From CAVZVW01 sp963778845 (GTDB lineage Bacteria; Actinomycetota; Actinomycetes; Actinomycetales; Kineosporiaceae): 64,000 bases of DNA. Under the pieces are notes generated by a model. It did no database searches. It was given only the letters and a program-made list of their open reading frames with translations, and was not told where the DNA came from. How positions within the stretch are numbered: the first letter of the stretch is position 1; each line of letters starts with the position of its first letter. Below, piece by piece: positions 1 to 8,292 of the stretch. Made by a program: the position numbers and the translations under genes. The stretch spans positions 1,612,001 to 1,676,000 of the forward strand of contig CAVZVW010000009.1 of assembly GCA_963778845.1 (NCBI GenBank), read 5' to 3'.

Positions 1-711
1 TTCCACCCATGGCACGCCCGGTGCGTCGACGTCGACCATCCCGACGAGCTTCGCATCGACCTCGACCCACAACCCGGAACAGGATTCGCCGACGCTCGGA
101 CTGTGGCGTTGAAAGTCGTCCGGCCGGTCCTCAGCGACCTCGGCTACGTCGGCTTCCCGAAGGCCAGCGGCGGTCGCGGCGTCCACATCTACGTGCGGAT
201 CCAGCCTCGTTGGACCTTCGTCGAGGTGCGGCGAGCGGCGATCGCCCTCGCCCGCGAGATCGAGCGCAGAGCCGGCGGAAGTGTGACGACGGCGTGGTGG
301 AAGGAGCAGCGCGGCGAGCAGGTCTTCATCGACTACAACCAGAACGCGCGCGACCGCACGATCGCCAGCGCCTACTCGGTGCGCAAGACGGCGCGCGCCA
401 CGGTGTCCACCCCACTCACCTGGGACGAGCTTGTCGACGCCGATCCCGCAGACCTGACCATCGCGACCGTGCCGGCGCTGGTGCGGCACCGCGGGGACCC
501 CATGTCGGCGATCGACGACGTCGCCCACTCACTCGACGCGCTGCTCGAACTCGCAGAACGGGACGAGGCGGGCGGTCTCGGGGATCTGCCGTACCCGCCC
601 AACTATCCCAAGATGCCGGGCGAGCCGAAGAGGGTGCAGCCGAGCAAGTCCCGCGCGGACACCGTGGGCAACCCCCCGCCTCTCGGCCTGGGTCTGCCCG
701 ACCTGGAGTGA
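1..711 (+). CDS. LigD-type DNA polymerase/primase domain protein, C-terminal part (5' truncated by the window)
   Basis: The reading frame is open from base 1, so the gene starts upstream. The visible 236 residues carry the features of the archaeo-eukaryotic primase-like polymerase (PolDom) of bacterial NHEJ LigD: the metal-binding DLDP motif near bases 58-69, a GGRGVHIYVRI block (near 169-201) that carries the conserved histidine, and a VFIDYNQN block (about 322-345) with the third acidic residue. Known role of the family: adding NTPs/dNTPs at broken DNA ends together with Ku and a ligase domain. No ligase or nuclease domain follows; the protein ends in a basic/proline tail (NPPPLGLGLPDLE), so it is either a stand-alone PolDom or the end of a fusion whose other domains lie upstream. 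Family call is confident, domain architecture is not. Confidence 0.85.
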   Translation, partial: FHPWHARCVDVDHPDELRIDLDPQPGTGFADARTVALKVVRPVLSDLGYVGFPKASGGRGVHIYVRIQPRWTFVEVRRAAIALAREIERRAGGSVTTAWWKEQRGEQVFIDYNQNARDRTIASAYSVRKTARATVSTPLTWDELVDADPADLTIATVPALVRHRGDPMSAIDDVAHSLDALLELAERDEAGGLGDLPYPPNYPKMPGEPKRVQPSKSRADTVGNPPPLGLGLPDLE

Positions 712-847
712 CGGGCTGCCCATGCCACAGCCTGCGTGGATCCTCCCCGTCGGCACGTCCCTCACGTCTCTCACGTACGACCACCGTCCCCCCGAGCGAC
801 GTCACCCAAGGCGCGGTCGAGGGCTCACCCGATGTGCGTTTGCGGAT

Positions 848-874
848 GCTTTGCATTGCACGCACATCCGCAAC
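848..874 (+). repeat. 27-bp dispersed repeat, copy 1
   Basis: Reads GCTTTGCATTGCACGC, then ACATCCGCAAC. The same 27-mer with one to a few changes occurs at 1121-1147 (opposite strand), 39703-39729, 58136-58162 and 58279-58305 (opposite strand). All copies are intergenic. Confidence 0.8.
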
Positions 875-933
875 ACGCGCCACGGCCCAGCCCACCGCAG
901 TGCGCCGGGCAGGGGGACGCCGCAGCCGGGGAC

Positions 934-1029
934 TGATCGTGAGACACCGTGTCGATCGTGAGGCATGTCACGCGCGCAAGCGCGCAGGGGTCTGACTATC
1001 GACGGGCTTGCCCGTGTGTCTCACGATCA
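934..1029. repeat. 96-bp segment bounded by a perfect 14-bp inverted repeat
   Basis: TGATCGTGAGACAC at 934-947 is the exact reverse complement of GTGTCTCACGATCA at 1016-1029. Inside it GTCGAT (951-956) pairs with ATCGAC (998-1003), and there are two small hairpins, GCGCGCAAGCGCGC near 972-985 and CGGGCTTGCCCG near 1003-1014. As RNA or single-stranded DNA it would form a long branched stem. It is too short to encode a transposase and could be a MITE-like remnant or a bidirectional terminator. Confidence 0.7.
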
Positions 1030-1120
1030 ACGCGCCACGGTTAGCCATCATGCTGATCCGCGTGCAGTGCTTGGGCAAACGGCGGCCAAGGCGTCGCAGC
1101 ACCGCCGGAGGGTTGCCCCC

Positions 1121-1147
1121 GTTGCGGATCTGCGTGCAATGCAAAGC
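1121..1147 (-). repeat. 27-bp dispersed repeat, copy 2 (inverted)
   Basis: Plus strand reads GTTGCGGATC TGCGTGCAAT GCAAAGC. It is the reverse complement of copy 1 apart from one or two positions and faces it across the 96-bp inverted repeat. Confidence 0.8.
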
Positions 1148-1245
1148 ATCACGCACACACCACCCGGGACGCGGATGCCACCCATGGCCCTACCTAGACC
1201 GGCACGGGTGGGCCCGCCTTCACGGCTCTTCGGTGACGGCGCGGC

Positions 1246-2058
1246 TCAGTACGTCGCGCGGCCGCCGGAGAGGTCGAAGGTGAATCCCGTCGTGAAGCCG
1301 GCGGCCGGCGACACGATCCACGCGATGAGCTCCGCGCACTCCGCGAGGGTGCCGAGCCGGCCCATCGGGATCTTGCTGCGGTTCAGCGCCACCTGGTGCT
1401 CCGGCATCGCGTCGACCAGCGGTGTGTGGATCACCGCTGGGGCCAGGGCGTTGACGGTCACGCCCGCCGCCGCGTAGTCCTTGGCCGCGCTCTTGACCAG
1501 CCCGATGACACCGGCCTTGGTCGCCGAGTACGACACCATGCCCGGGTTGCCCTCCTTGCCGGCGATCGAGGCCACGTGCAGCACCCGGCCGTAGCCGCGC
1601 GCGAGCATTCCGGGGACGACGGCGCGGGTCAGCAGGAAGGCCGAGCGAAGGTTCGTGGCCACGACGTGGTCGAAGTCAGCCGCAGGGATCGTGTGCATCG
1701 GCTGCCCGTTCAGACCGGTGATCCCGACCGTGTTGACCAGCGCGTGAGGGCCCGCGGGGCCGGTGGCGACCAGCAGGCGGTCGACGTCGCGCTCGTGTGT
1801 CACGTCGGCTGTCACCGCCGTTGCGCCGCACCCGCGTCGGGCGAGGTCGGCCACAAGACTCGCAAGCCCTGTGTCATCCCGGTCAGCGAGCACGAGTGCT
1901 GCACCCCGGGCAGCGAGCAGCAGTGTGCTGGCGCGACCGATGCCCGAGGCTGCACCGACCACGAGCACGACCTGCCCGGTGAGCCGGAGGCGGCCCCACG
2001 CATCGGCACCGACGACGGTCTCCCACTCGGCCGAGCCGGCGTGAGCCGAGGCACTCAC
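1246..2058 (-). CDS. SDR-family NAD(P)-dependent oxidoreductase
   Basis: A 270-residue classical short-chain dehydrogenase. The Rossmann motif GAASGIG is at residues 35-41, the NAG-like motif reads NTVGI, and the catalytic YSATK (Tyr and Lys four apart) lies near residue 175, with a conserved serine in VASIAG before it. The GTG start at 2058 overlaps the TGA stop of the upstream alcohol dehydrogenase (GTGA), so the two are translationally coupled. It is last in an IclR-ADH-SDR operon that diverges from a dehydratase/sugar-importer operon, so oxidation of a sugar, sugar acid or keto-deoxy acid intermediate is likely; the substrate cannot be read from sequence. FabG-like or 2-keto-3-deoxy-L-fuconate dehydrogenase-like roles are both possible. 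Confidence 0.85.
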   Translation of the reverse strand: MSASAHAGSAEWETVVGADAWGRLRLTGQVVLVVGAASGIGRASTLLLAARGAALVLADRDDTGLASLVADLARRGCGATAVTADVTHERDVDRLLVATGPAGPHALVNTVGITGLNGQPMHTIPAADFDHVVATNLRSAFLLTRAVVPGMLARGYGRVLHVASIAGKEGNPGMVSYSATKAGVIGLVKSAAKDYAAAGVTVNALAPAVIHTPLVDAMPEHQVALNRSKIPMGRLGTLAECAELIAWIVSPAAGFTTGFTFDLSGGRATY

Positions 2059-3065
2059 CACGCGCCCCCGACCGAGAGCAGCACCTTGCCGCGCGCACCC
2101 GTGACGGCGTTGCCCCGCAGGGCGTCGACTGCGGACTCCCAGTCGTCCAGGTCGAACCGGTGTGTCACGAGGAAGCCGAGGTCGAGGCGGCCGGAGTTGA
2201 GCAGGTCCACGACGGCGGCCCACGCCGTGGTCGTGTAGCTGAAGCTGCCCATCACTCGCAGGTCGCCGTTGACCACGTCGTCCACCACCACCGGTACGGC
2301 CACGGCCTGTCCCGGGAAGCCGAGCAGCACCACGGTGCCGCCGCGGGCGGGTGCTGCCAGGGCTGCCGCCACGGCGCCGGCGGCGCCGGCGGCCTCGACC
2401 ACGAGGTCGAAACCCGTACCAGCCGCGCGATGGTCCGTGACGAACGCGTCTGCGCCCGCGGCCGCCGCCAGCGTCTCCTGCGCGGCCCGGCGCCCCAGCA
2501 CCGTGACCGAGGACGGCGACCACAGCCTCAGCAGCCGCACGACCAGCAGGGCGACGGTCCCGTCGCCGACCACCAGCACGCGCATGCCCGGCTTCGGCTC
2601 AGCTCGCGTCAGGGCGCGCAGCACCACCGCCGCGGGCTCGAGCAGGGCAGCCGACTGCGCACTCACCTGCGCATCCAGCCGGTGTACCAGCCGGGGCGGT
2701 GCCACGAGCAGGTCTGCGGCGGCGCCGTCCCGTACGAACCCGAACTCGTCGTACACCTGGCAGCGGTTGGTGTCTCCGGCGGCGCACTGCCTGCAACGAC
2801 CGCACGGGACGACGCCCTCGACCACCGCGTGCATGCCGCGTTCGAGCTCCGACGCGGCCTCGAGCACCACTCCGCTCCACTCGTGACCGAGCACGACGGG
2901 GTAGCGCACGTAGGTGGGGTCGATGCGCCCGTCGATGATGTCGAGGTCGGTTCCGCAGACACCGACCAGCGCCGGCCGCAGCAGCACCTCCTCTGCCCCG
3001 GCCACCACGTCGTCGCGCTCCAGCAGGGCCACCCGACCGGGGGACGTCACGGTGAGCGCCCTCAT
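2055..3065 (-). CDS. Zinc-dependent alcohol/polyol dehydrogenase (MDR family)
   Basis: A 336-residue medium-chain dehydrogenase. Catalytic zinc ligands are visible as Cys37 (in GVCGTD), His61 and Glu62 (GHE), and the structural zinc lobe as Cys88, 91, 94 and 102 in PCGRCRQC...NRC. A Rossmann segment (VLVVGDGTVALLVVRLL) follows in the second half. Family members oxidise sorbitol, threonine, galactonate-type or other secondary alcohols with NAD(P). It overlaps the IclR gene upstream (ATGA) and the SDR downstream (GTGA), so the three form one operon. It probably oxidises an early intermediate of the same sugar or sugar acid taken up by the divergent transporter. Confidence 0.87.
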   Translation of the reverse strand: MRALTVTSPGRVALLERDDVVAGAEEVLLRPALVGVCGTDLDIIDGRIDPTYVRYPVVLGHEWSGVVLEAASELERGMHAVVEGVVPCGRCRQCAAGDTNRCQVYDEFGFVRDGAAADLLVAPPRLVHRLDAQVSAQSAALLEPAAVVLRALTRAEPKPGMRVLVVGDGTVALLVVRLLRLWSPSSVTVLGRRAAQETLAAAAGADAFVTDHRAAGTGFDLVVEAAGAAGAVAAALAAPARGGTVVLLGFPGQAVAVPVVVDDVVNGDLRVMGSFSYTTTAWAAVVDLLNSGRLDLGFLVTHRFDLDDWESAVDALRGNAVTGARGKVLLSVGGAW

Positions 3066-3925
3066 CGCGCCGGCCCGCCGCCGCGTGGCGCTCCTGACCC
3101 CGAGCCCGTGCCGCCGAGCCCCGTCCCCCGCAGCTGTGACTCGACCCGACGGGCGGCGGCCACCACCGCCTGGCCGAGCTGCTCCACGCGCCGCGCAGGG
3201 AGGTCCACCTTGATACCCGTCGCACTCAGTGCCCCGGCGCAGGCTCCGGAGTGGTCGCGAAACGCAGCGCCGACGCAGAACACCCCCTCCACGTCCTCCT
3301 CGTCGTCCATGGCGAAGCCCCGCCGGCGCGTCGCCGCAAGGTCGGCGAGCAGCTCGTCGGTGTTGGTGATCGTCTTTCGGGTCCGTCGAGGCAGGCCCGT
3401 CTCGGCCGCGACGCGCCTGACGTCGTCCTCGGCGAGGGTGGCCAAGATCGCCTTCCCGGCCGCGCTGGCGTGCGGCAGCTCCCGAACCCCCAGAGGGGTG
3501 TGGAACCGGACGGCGCCTGGGCCGTCCACGCGCTCGATGAACACCGGGTAGCAGCCGTCGTTCACCGCGACTCGCGTCGTCAGGCCGGTGGTGGCCGACA
3601 GCTCGTGGAGCACGGCGCGGCAGACGGAGCCGAGCGGGAACCGCTGCGCGGCGACGTCGCCCAGCCGCACGAGCGCCAACCCCGGCTGGTAGCGCGGCCC
3701 GGGCTGGACGGCGCGCAGGTGCCCATGGTCGACCAGCGTCCTGACGAGGGCGTATGCCGTGCTCTTGGACACCGACAGCCCCCGCGCGACCTCGCTGAGC
3801 GAGAGCCCGTCGACAGGCCCCGTCGCCACGAGATCGAGCACCGCGAGCCCACGGGCCACGCTCCCGACCCTGTACCGAGCACCGTCGGAGGAGGCCACGC
3901 GGTCTGTGCCCGGCACGGTCGCCAC
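3062..3925 (-). CDS. IclR-family transcriptional regulator
   Basis: A 287-residue protein with an N-terminal winged helix (about residues 20-80; LSLSEVARGLSVSKSTAYALVRTL is the helix-turn-helix) and a C-terminal IclR effector domain (FIERVDGPGAVRFHTPLGVRELPHASAAGKAILA, and later EDVEGVFCVGAAFRDHSG). IclR proteins bind small organic acids or sugar derivatives and repress or activate adjacent catabolic genes. It heads an operon with the ADH and SDR genes (ATGA overlap) and is divergent from the U32-like/IlvD/ABC operon. A palindrome at 4148-4164 in the shared spacer is the obvious candidate operator. The ATG at 3925 is chosen as the first start before the HTH; the first 20 residues are not conserved-looking. 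Confidence 0.88.
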   Translation of the reverse strand: MATVPGTDRVASSDGARYRVGSVARGLAVLDLVATGPVDGLSLSEVARGLSVSKSTAYALVRTLVDHGHLRAVQPGPRYQPGLALVRLGDVAAQRFPLGSVCRAVLHELSATTGLTTRVAVNDGCYPVFIERVDGPGAVRFHTPLGVRELPHASAAGKAILATLAEDDVRRVAAETGLPRRTRKTITNTDELLADLAATRRRGFAMDDEEDVEGVFCVGAAFRDHSGACAGALSATGIKVDLPARRVEQLGQAVVAAARRVESQLRGTGLGGTGSGSGAPRGGGPAR

Positions 3926-4208
3926 CCTTCTCGACCGCGGCGCCGCAGCGACGCCCTCAGTCGTGTTCGTTCATCCCGAACCGTAGTCGGGACAGCCGCA
4001 TACGTATCTGAGGCTTGGCGCTGGCCATACCGGCCGCCCGCGCCGTCGGAAGCATCATCGTCACGAAACAGTAACGACGCAAGCGTCTTCGGGAATGCTT
4101 GACAGCCGGGAGGCCTCGGTGATCTCCTGTCGTGTCCACAGAACCCCGTTCGGTGATGCCGAACAGAATGGGGCGACCGACTCCGGCGAGCGGGTAGAGG
4201 AGAGTCGG
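3926..4208. promoter_or_regulatory. Divergent control region between the IclR operon and the dehydratase/transporter operon
   Basis: The 283-base spacer carries promoters for both directions. A TTGACA hexamer at 4099-4104 is a possible -35 for the plus-strand operon but no good -10 box lies 17 bases after it. The palindrome GTTCGG-TGATG-CCGAAC at 4148-4164 lies between this and the start codon. AGAGGAGAG just before 4209 is the ribosome binding site of the first plus-strand gene. Confidence 0.45.
4148..4164. promoter_or_regulatory. Candidate IclR operator (17-bp palindrome)
   Basis: GTTCGG (4148-4153) and CCGAAC (4159-4164) are perfect inverted half sites around a 5-base spacer; CCCC before and GGGG a few bases after (4170-4173) extend the symmetry. 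Position, 45 bases upstream of the first plus-strand start, suits a repressor site for the adjacent IclR regulator. Assignment to this regulator is inference. Confidence 0.5.
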
Positions 4209-5129
4209 ATGCAGTCGCACGACCTTCTGCGCGCGGCGGGGATCGGCCCAGAGGCCGTGCCCGCCCCCAGCCGGCATCGCTTCCCCGACGGCGCGCACGT
4301 TCGCATCGAGATCCCCTCGGTCGAGGGGCCGGGTGTGCTGGCCGCCGTGCTCGACGAGGCGGCTCGGCGAGGGGTGCGCGTCAACCGCGTGTCCCAGGGC
4401 AGCGGGGCCATGCTGCAGACCCAGGACGAGCTGCGGGAGATGGCGCGCATGGGCGCCGACGCCGGGCTCGAGGTCTCGCTCTTCGTCGGCCCTCGCGAGG
4501 AGTGGGGACTGTCGGCGATGGCCCGTGCCGCGGACGGACCCGCCCTGGCAGGAGCGCTGCGGGGCCTGCGCCAGCTGCGCTACGGCGTCGAGGACGTGCT
4601 GCGCGCCGTCGACTGCGGCATCCGCGGCTTCCTCGTCGCCGACCTGGGTCTGCTCCGTGTGCTGCGCCTGGCACAGGCGGCCGGGCAGGTGCCCGCGGAC
4701 GTCGTCTGGAAGATCTCGGTGTTGCTGGCGCCGTCCAACCCGGCGACGGTCACGGTGCTGGAGGAGCTCGGCGCGTCCACGATCAACCTGCCGACCGACC
4801 TGTCCCTGCCCGAGCTCGCCGAGATGCGGGCCGCCACGTCCCTGCCGCTGGACCTCTACGTCGAGGCCCCCGACGCCCTCGGCGGCATCGTGCGCGGTGA
4901 GCAGATGGGCGACCTGGCCGTGACGGCCGCACCGCTGTACGCGAAGTTCGGCCTGCGCAACTCTCGGCCGCTGTACCCGGCGGGCCTGCACCTCGCGGCC
5001 GAGGCCGAGGCGATCGCCCGCGAGAAGGTGCGCCGCGCCCAGGTCTCCCTGGAATGGGTCACGCGCTGCGACGTCCACCTCGTGCAGTCCGAGCCCGGGG
5101 CCGCCGGTCTCGGCGTGCCCCGCCCCTGA
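4209..5129 (+). CDS. U32-peptidase-like TIM-barrel protein, function unknown
   Basis: A 306-residue protein starting at the ATG after AGAGGAGAG; an in-frame ATG at 4095 lacks a ribosome site and runs through the operator, so it is not used here. The pattern GIRGFLVADLGLLRVL followed by a run like ASTINLPTDLSLPELAEM and LPLDLYVEAP resembles the repeat blocks of U32-family proteins (now mostly seen as RNA or ubiquinone hydroxylation factors, not proteases). The cysteines that bind Fe-S in UbiU/UbiV are not obvious here. It is the first gene of an operon with IlvD, a sugar importer and a DapA-like enzyme, so a catalytic role on the imported compound is more likely than proteolysis. The family assignment is tentative. 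Confidence 0.55.
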   Translation: MQSHDLLRAAGIGPEAVPAPSRHRFPDGAHVRIEIPSVEGPGVLAAVLDEAARRGVRVNRVSQGSGAMLQTQDELREMARMGADAGLEVSLFVGPREEWGLSAMARAADGPALAGALRGLRQLRYGVEDVLRAVDCGIRGFLVADLGLLRVLRLAQAAGQVPADVVWKISVLLAPSNPATVTVLEELGASTINLPTDLSLPELAEMRAATSLPLDLYVEAPDALGGIVRGEQMGDLAVTAAPLYAKFGLRNSRPLYPAGLHLAAEAEAIAREKVRRAQVSLEWVTRCDVHLVQSEPGAAGLGVPRP

Positions 5130-5147
5130 GGCGAGGCGGAGCACACG

Positions 5148-6869
5148 ATGCCGTTGCGCAGCGCCGAGTGGTTCGACGGTGATGACGAGGTCGCCGTGCT
5201 CCACCGCGTCGCGCTGCGCTCAGCGGGGGTCGAGACGGGCCCCCGCCACGACCGCCCCGTCATCGGCATCGCCGACTCCAGCAGCGACCTCAACCCGTGC
5301 AACCTTCCCCTGCGGGCACTGGTGGACGACGTTCGCGCCGGCATCGAGGAGGCCGGCGGGATCGCCATGGCCTTCCCTGTGATGTCGCTCGGCGAGGACC
5401 TCATGAAGCCCAGCGCCATGCTCTACCGCAACCTGCTCTCGATGGAGGTGGAGGAGTACCTGCGCTCGTATCCCCTGGACGGGGTGGTGCTGCTCGCCAA
5501 CTGCGACAAGAGCGTGCCCGGGGCGGTGATGGGTGCGGCGAGTGCCGACCTGCCGACGGTTCTGGTGACCGCCGGTGCCCGGCCGCCCGCGGTCTTCCGG
5601 GGTCGCCGGCTCGGCACCGGAACGGACCTGTGGCGGGCCTGGGAGGACCATCGAACCGGCAGGCTGGACGACGCCGCGTGGGGCGAGCTCGAGCGTTGCC
5701 TGGCGTGCGGCCAGGGGGCCTGCAACACGATGGGGACCGCGTCGTCCATGGCGGTCGTGACCGAGGTGCTGGGGCTGAGCCTGCCGGGCACGAGCACGAT
5801 CCCCGCCGAGGATCCCGGACGGCGCGCGGCCGCCCGCGAGGCCGGGCGTCGGGCCGTGGCGTGCGTCCACGAGAGCCTGCGTCCCTCGGCGCTGGTCACA
5901 CCCGCGGCGATGCGTAACGCCGTCCGCGCCCTGCACGCCGTCGGCGGGAGCACGAACGCCGTCGTGCACCTTCTCGCGATCGCCGGCCGCGTGGGGGTTC
6001 CGCTGACGCTGCAGGACGTCGCGCAGCTGGGGTGCGACGTCCCCGTCCTGGCCGACGTCGAGCCCTCGGGCCGTTGGCTCATGCAGGAGCTCCATGCGGC
6101 GGGCGGCGTCCCTGCGCTGCTGCACAGCCTCGGCGCGCTCATCCAGACCGACACGCTGACGGTGAGCGGCAGGCCTTGGGCCGAGCACGTGCGCCCGCCG
6201 GTCACCGAGACCGGGGCGCTGCGGCCCGCGAGCGACCCGTTGCGGGAGGGCGGTGCGTTCGCGGTGGTCAGCGGTAGCCTCGCACCCAACGGCGCGCTGT
6301 TGAAGACCTCGGCCGCCTCGCCGGAGCTGTTCTCCCACAGGGGCCCCGCCCTGGTCTTCACGTCCTACGCGGACATGCGAGCACGCATCGACGACCCCGA
6401 CCTGCAGGCGACGCCCGACACCGTTCTCGTGCTGCGGGGGGCCGGGCCGGTCGGCGTCCCGGGGATGCCTGAGTGGGGGATGATCCCGATCCCGGCCGCG
6501 CTCGCCGCCGCCGGGGTGACCGACATGGTCCGCGTCACCGACGCGCGGATGAGCGGGACGTCCTTCGGCACCTGCTTCCTGCACGTGGCACCGGAGGCCG
6601 CGATAGGCGGCCCGTTGGCGCTGGTGGAGGACGGCGACATGATCGTCGTCGACGTCGCAGCAGGGCGGCTCGACCTCGACATCGACGAAGGGGCGCTGCT
6701 GAGCCGGTGGGCGGCCTGGTCCGCCCCCGTGAGCGAGCACCTGCGTGGCTGGCCCTCGCTCTACCAGGCCCATGTGCTTCAGGCCGACAGCGGCTGCGAC
6801 TTCGACTTCCTGCGCTCGCCGACGGTCGAGCACCGGCGGTTCGTCCCACCCGTCGTGGGGAGGTCCTGA
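5148..6869 (+). CDS. IlvD/Edd-family dehydratase, probably a sugar-acid dehydratase
   Basis: A 573-residue member of the dihydroxy-acid/6-phosphogluconate dehydratase family. Three candidate Fe-S cysteines are in place: Cys51 (SDLNPCN), Cys119 (NCDKSVPG, with the family lysine at 121) and Cys192 (GQGACNTMGTA). These enzymes remove water from 2,3-dihydroxy acids; members dedicated to sugar acids turn aldonates (arabinonate, xylonate, gluconate) into 2-keto-3-deoxy acids. Its neighbours are a sugar ABC importer and a DapA-family lyase rather than branched-chain amino acid genes, so a sugar-acid substrate is much more likely than the valine/isoleucine reaction. The ATG at 5148 follows AGGCGGAG. 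Confidence 0.85.
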   Translation: MPLRSAEWFDGDDEVAVLHRVALRSAGVETGPRHDRPVIGIADSSSDLNPCNLPLRALVDDVRAGIEEAGGIAMAFPVMSLGEDLMKPSAMLYRNLLSMEVEEYLRSYPLDGVVLLANCDKSVPGAVMGAASADLPTVLVTAGARPPAVFRGRRLGTGTDLWRAWEDHRTGRLDDAAWGELERCLACGQGACNTMGTASSMAVVTEVLGLSLPGTSTIPAEDPGRRAAAREAGRRAVACVHESLRPSALVTPAAMRNAVRALHAVGGSTNAVVHLLAIAGRVGVPLTLQDVAQLGCDVPVLADVEPSGRWLMQELHAAGGVPALLHSLGALIQTDTLTVSGRPWAEHVRPPVTETGALRPASDPLREGGAFAVVSGSLAPNGALLKTSAASPELFSHRGPALVFTSYADMRARIDDPDLQATPDTVLVLRGAGPVGVPGMPEWGMIPIPAALAAAGVTDMVRVTDARMSGTSFGTCFLHVAPEAAIGGPLALVEDGDMIVVDVAAGRLDLDIDEGALLSRWAAWSAPVSEHLRGWPSLYQAHVLQADSGCDFDFLRSPTVEHRRFVPPVVGRS

Positions 6870-6870
6870 C

Positions 6871-6946
6871 CCAGACGCCAGACCACCCAGACGCCAGACC
6901 ACCCAGACGCCAGACCACCCAGACCCCAGACCACCCAGACGCAGAC
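6871..6946. repeat. 16-bp tandem repeat, 4.75 copies, between dehydratase and binding-protein genes
   Basis: CCAGACGCCAGACCAC is repeated head to tail at 6871-6886, 6887-6902, 6903-6918 and, with one change, 6919-6934, then a 12-base partial copy. It begins two bases after the dehydratase stop and ends just before the AAGGAGG ribosome site (6950-6956) of the next gene, so it lies wholly within the intercistronic leader. Confidence 0.85.
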
Positions 6947-6960
6947 AACAAGGAGGACAC

Positions 6961-8292
6961 GTGCGCAGAACAGCCCTCATCGCCGCGGCAGCCGTCGTGG
7001 CGGGCACCCTGGCCGCCTGCGGCGGCTCGAGCAGCTCCAGCGGAGGGACCAGCACGTCCGGCGCCTCCGGTGCGTCGAGCCCGGCAGCGGCACCGGCCGT
7101 CGAGCTCACGCTGTGGCACAACTACGGCACGGAGCAGAACGCCGTGGCCACCAAGAAGCTCACGGACGCCTACACGGCAGCGCACCCGAACGTGACGTTC
7201 AAGCTCGTCTCCCAGCCGGGTGACAACTACTTCTCGCTGCTCCAGGCGGCCGCCGTGTCGAAGACGGGGCCGGACCTGGCCGTGATGTGGACCGGTCTGT
7301 TCACGTTGAGGTACAAGGCGTTCCTGGTCAACCTCAAGGGACTGGTGCCCGACGCGAACCTGCAGCGCGTTCAGGGTCTGGAGTGGATGTCCGACCAGTT
7401 CAACGCGGCCAACGGTCCCCTCGTCATGCCGCTGGAGAAGCAGTTCTACATCGGCTTCTACAGCAAGAAGGCGTTCGCCAAGGCGGGGGTCAGCACCGTA
7501 CCGACCACGTGGGCCGAGCTGTCCGACGCCTGCACCAAGCTGAAGGCGGCCGGCCTCACTCCGCTGGTGTACGGCAACGGCGGCCAGAGCCTCGGCGCGG
7601 AGTTCTACCCGTGGTACGACACCAGCTACATGATGATCGGCGCCCTGCCGGTGGAGCGATGGAAGGACCTCTACGACGGCACGGTCAAGTGGAACGACCC
7701 GCTGGTGACCGCCCAGCTCACGAAGTGGGCGGACCTGGAGGCGAAGGGCTGCACGAACAAGGACGTGCTCACGAAGACGAACAACCTCGACGACTTCACC
7801 TCGGGCAAGGCCGCGATGATCGTCGACGGCACCTGGGACACCGCGAAGTTCACCGACGCCATGAAGGACGACGTCGCAGCGTTCGTGCCCCCGTTCTCCG
7901 ACACCGCGGTCAAGGGCGTCGTGGAGTACCCCGGTGACGGGTTCTCGATCATGTCGTACTCCAAGCACCAGAAGGAGGCCGCGGACTTCCTCGCGTTCCT
8001 CGCCTCCGACGAGGGCGCCAAGGCCGTCAACGAGGCCGGCCTCATCCCCGACCTCACGGGCACGTCCACGACCAACCCGGTCAACCAGCAGATGCTCGAC
8101 TTCGCCGGGACGCAGGGGATGACGCGCTACCCGATGCTGGACAACGTGGTGCAAGGCGACGTGGTCGACGCAGGGAACAAGCTGCTGCCCTCGATCCTCG
8201 CGGGCAAGATCAAGCCGGGTGACGGTCTGGGTCAGCTCACCCAGGCCTGGAACCAGCTGCCCGCTGACGCCCGTGGGGCGCAGTACCAGTGA
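6961..8292 (+). CDS. CUT1-type sugar ABC transporter, solute-binding lipoprotein
   Basis: A 443-residue extracellular binding protein. Starting at the GTG after AAGGAGG gives a lipoprotein signal peptide ending in LAAC with the lipidated cysteine at residue 20, then a serine-rich linker. The mature part begins VELTLWHNYGTEQ, the usual start of family 1 sugar-binding proteins, and ends with the typical helical C-terminus. It would deliver a mono- or oligosaccharide or sugar acid to the two permeases encoded immediately downstream (GTGA overlap at 8289). Ligand cannot be told from sequence. Confidence 0.88.
   Translation: MRRTALIAAAAVVAGTLAACGGSSSSSGGTSTSGASGASSPAAAPAVELTLWHNYGTEQNAVATKKLTDAYTAAHPNVTFKLVSQPGDNYFSLLQAAAVSKTGPDLAVMWTGLFTLRYKAFLVNLKGLVPDANLQRVQGLEWMSDQFNAANGPLVMPLEKQFYIGFYSKKAFAKAGVSTVPTTWAELSDACTKLKAAGLTPLVYGNGGQSLGAEFYPWYDTSYMMIGALPVERWKDLYDGTVKWNDPLVTAQLTKWADLEAKGCTNKDVLTKTNNLDDFTSGKAAMIVDGTWDTAKFTDAMKDDVAAFVPPFSDTAVKGVVEYPGDGFSIMSYSKHQKEAADFLAFLASDEGAKAVNEAGLIPDLTGTSTTNPVNQQMLDFAGTQGMTRYPMLDNVVQGDVVDAGNKLLPSILAGKIKPGDGLGQLTQAWNQLPADARGAQYQ

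Larger units (their letters stand above)
712..1245. other. Gene-free spacer holding a nested inverted-repeat element
   Basis: About 530 bases between two convergent genes with no credible coding frame. It contains two copies of a 27-bp dispersed repeat in opposite orientation (848-874 and 1121-1147), a possible degenerate third copy near 1053-1079, and between them a 14-bp perfect inverted repeat bounding a 96-bp segment (934-1029). Short open frames across it simply translate the repeats. The arrangement looks like a small non-coding element rather than gene remnants. Confidence 0.6.

Noticed and set aside
722..1283. Small open reading frames in the 712-1245 spacer.
   Set aside because: They translate the 27-bp repeats and have no ribosome sites or family pattern.
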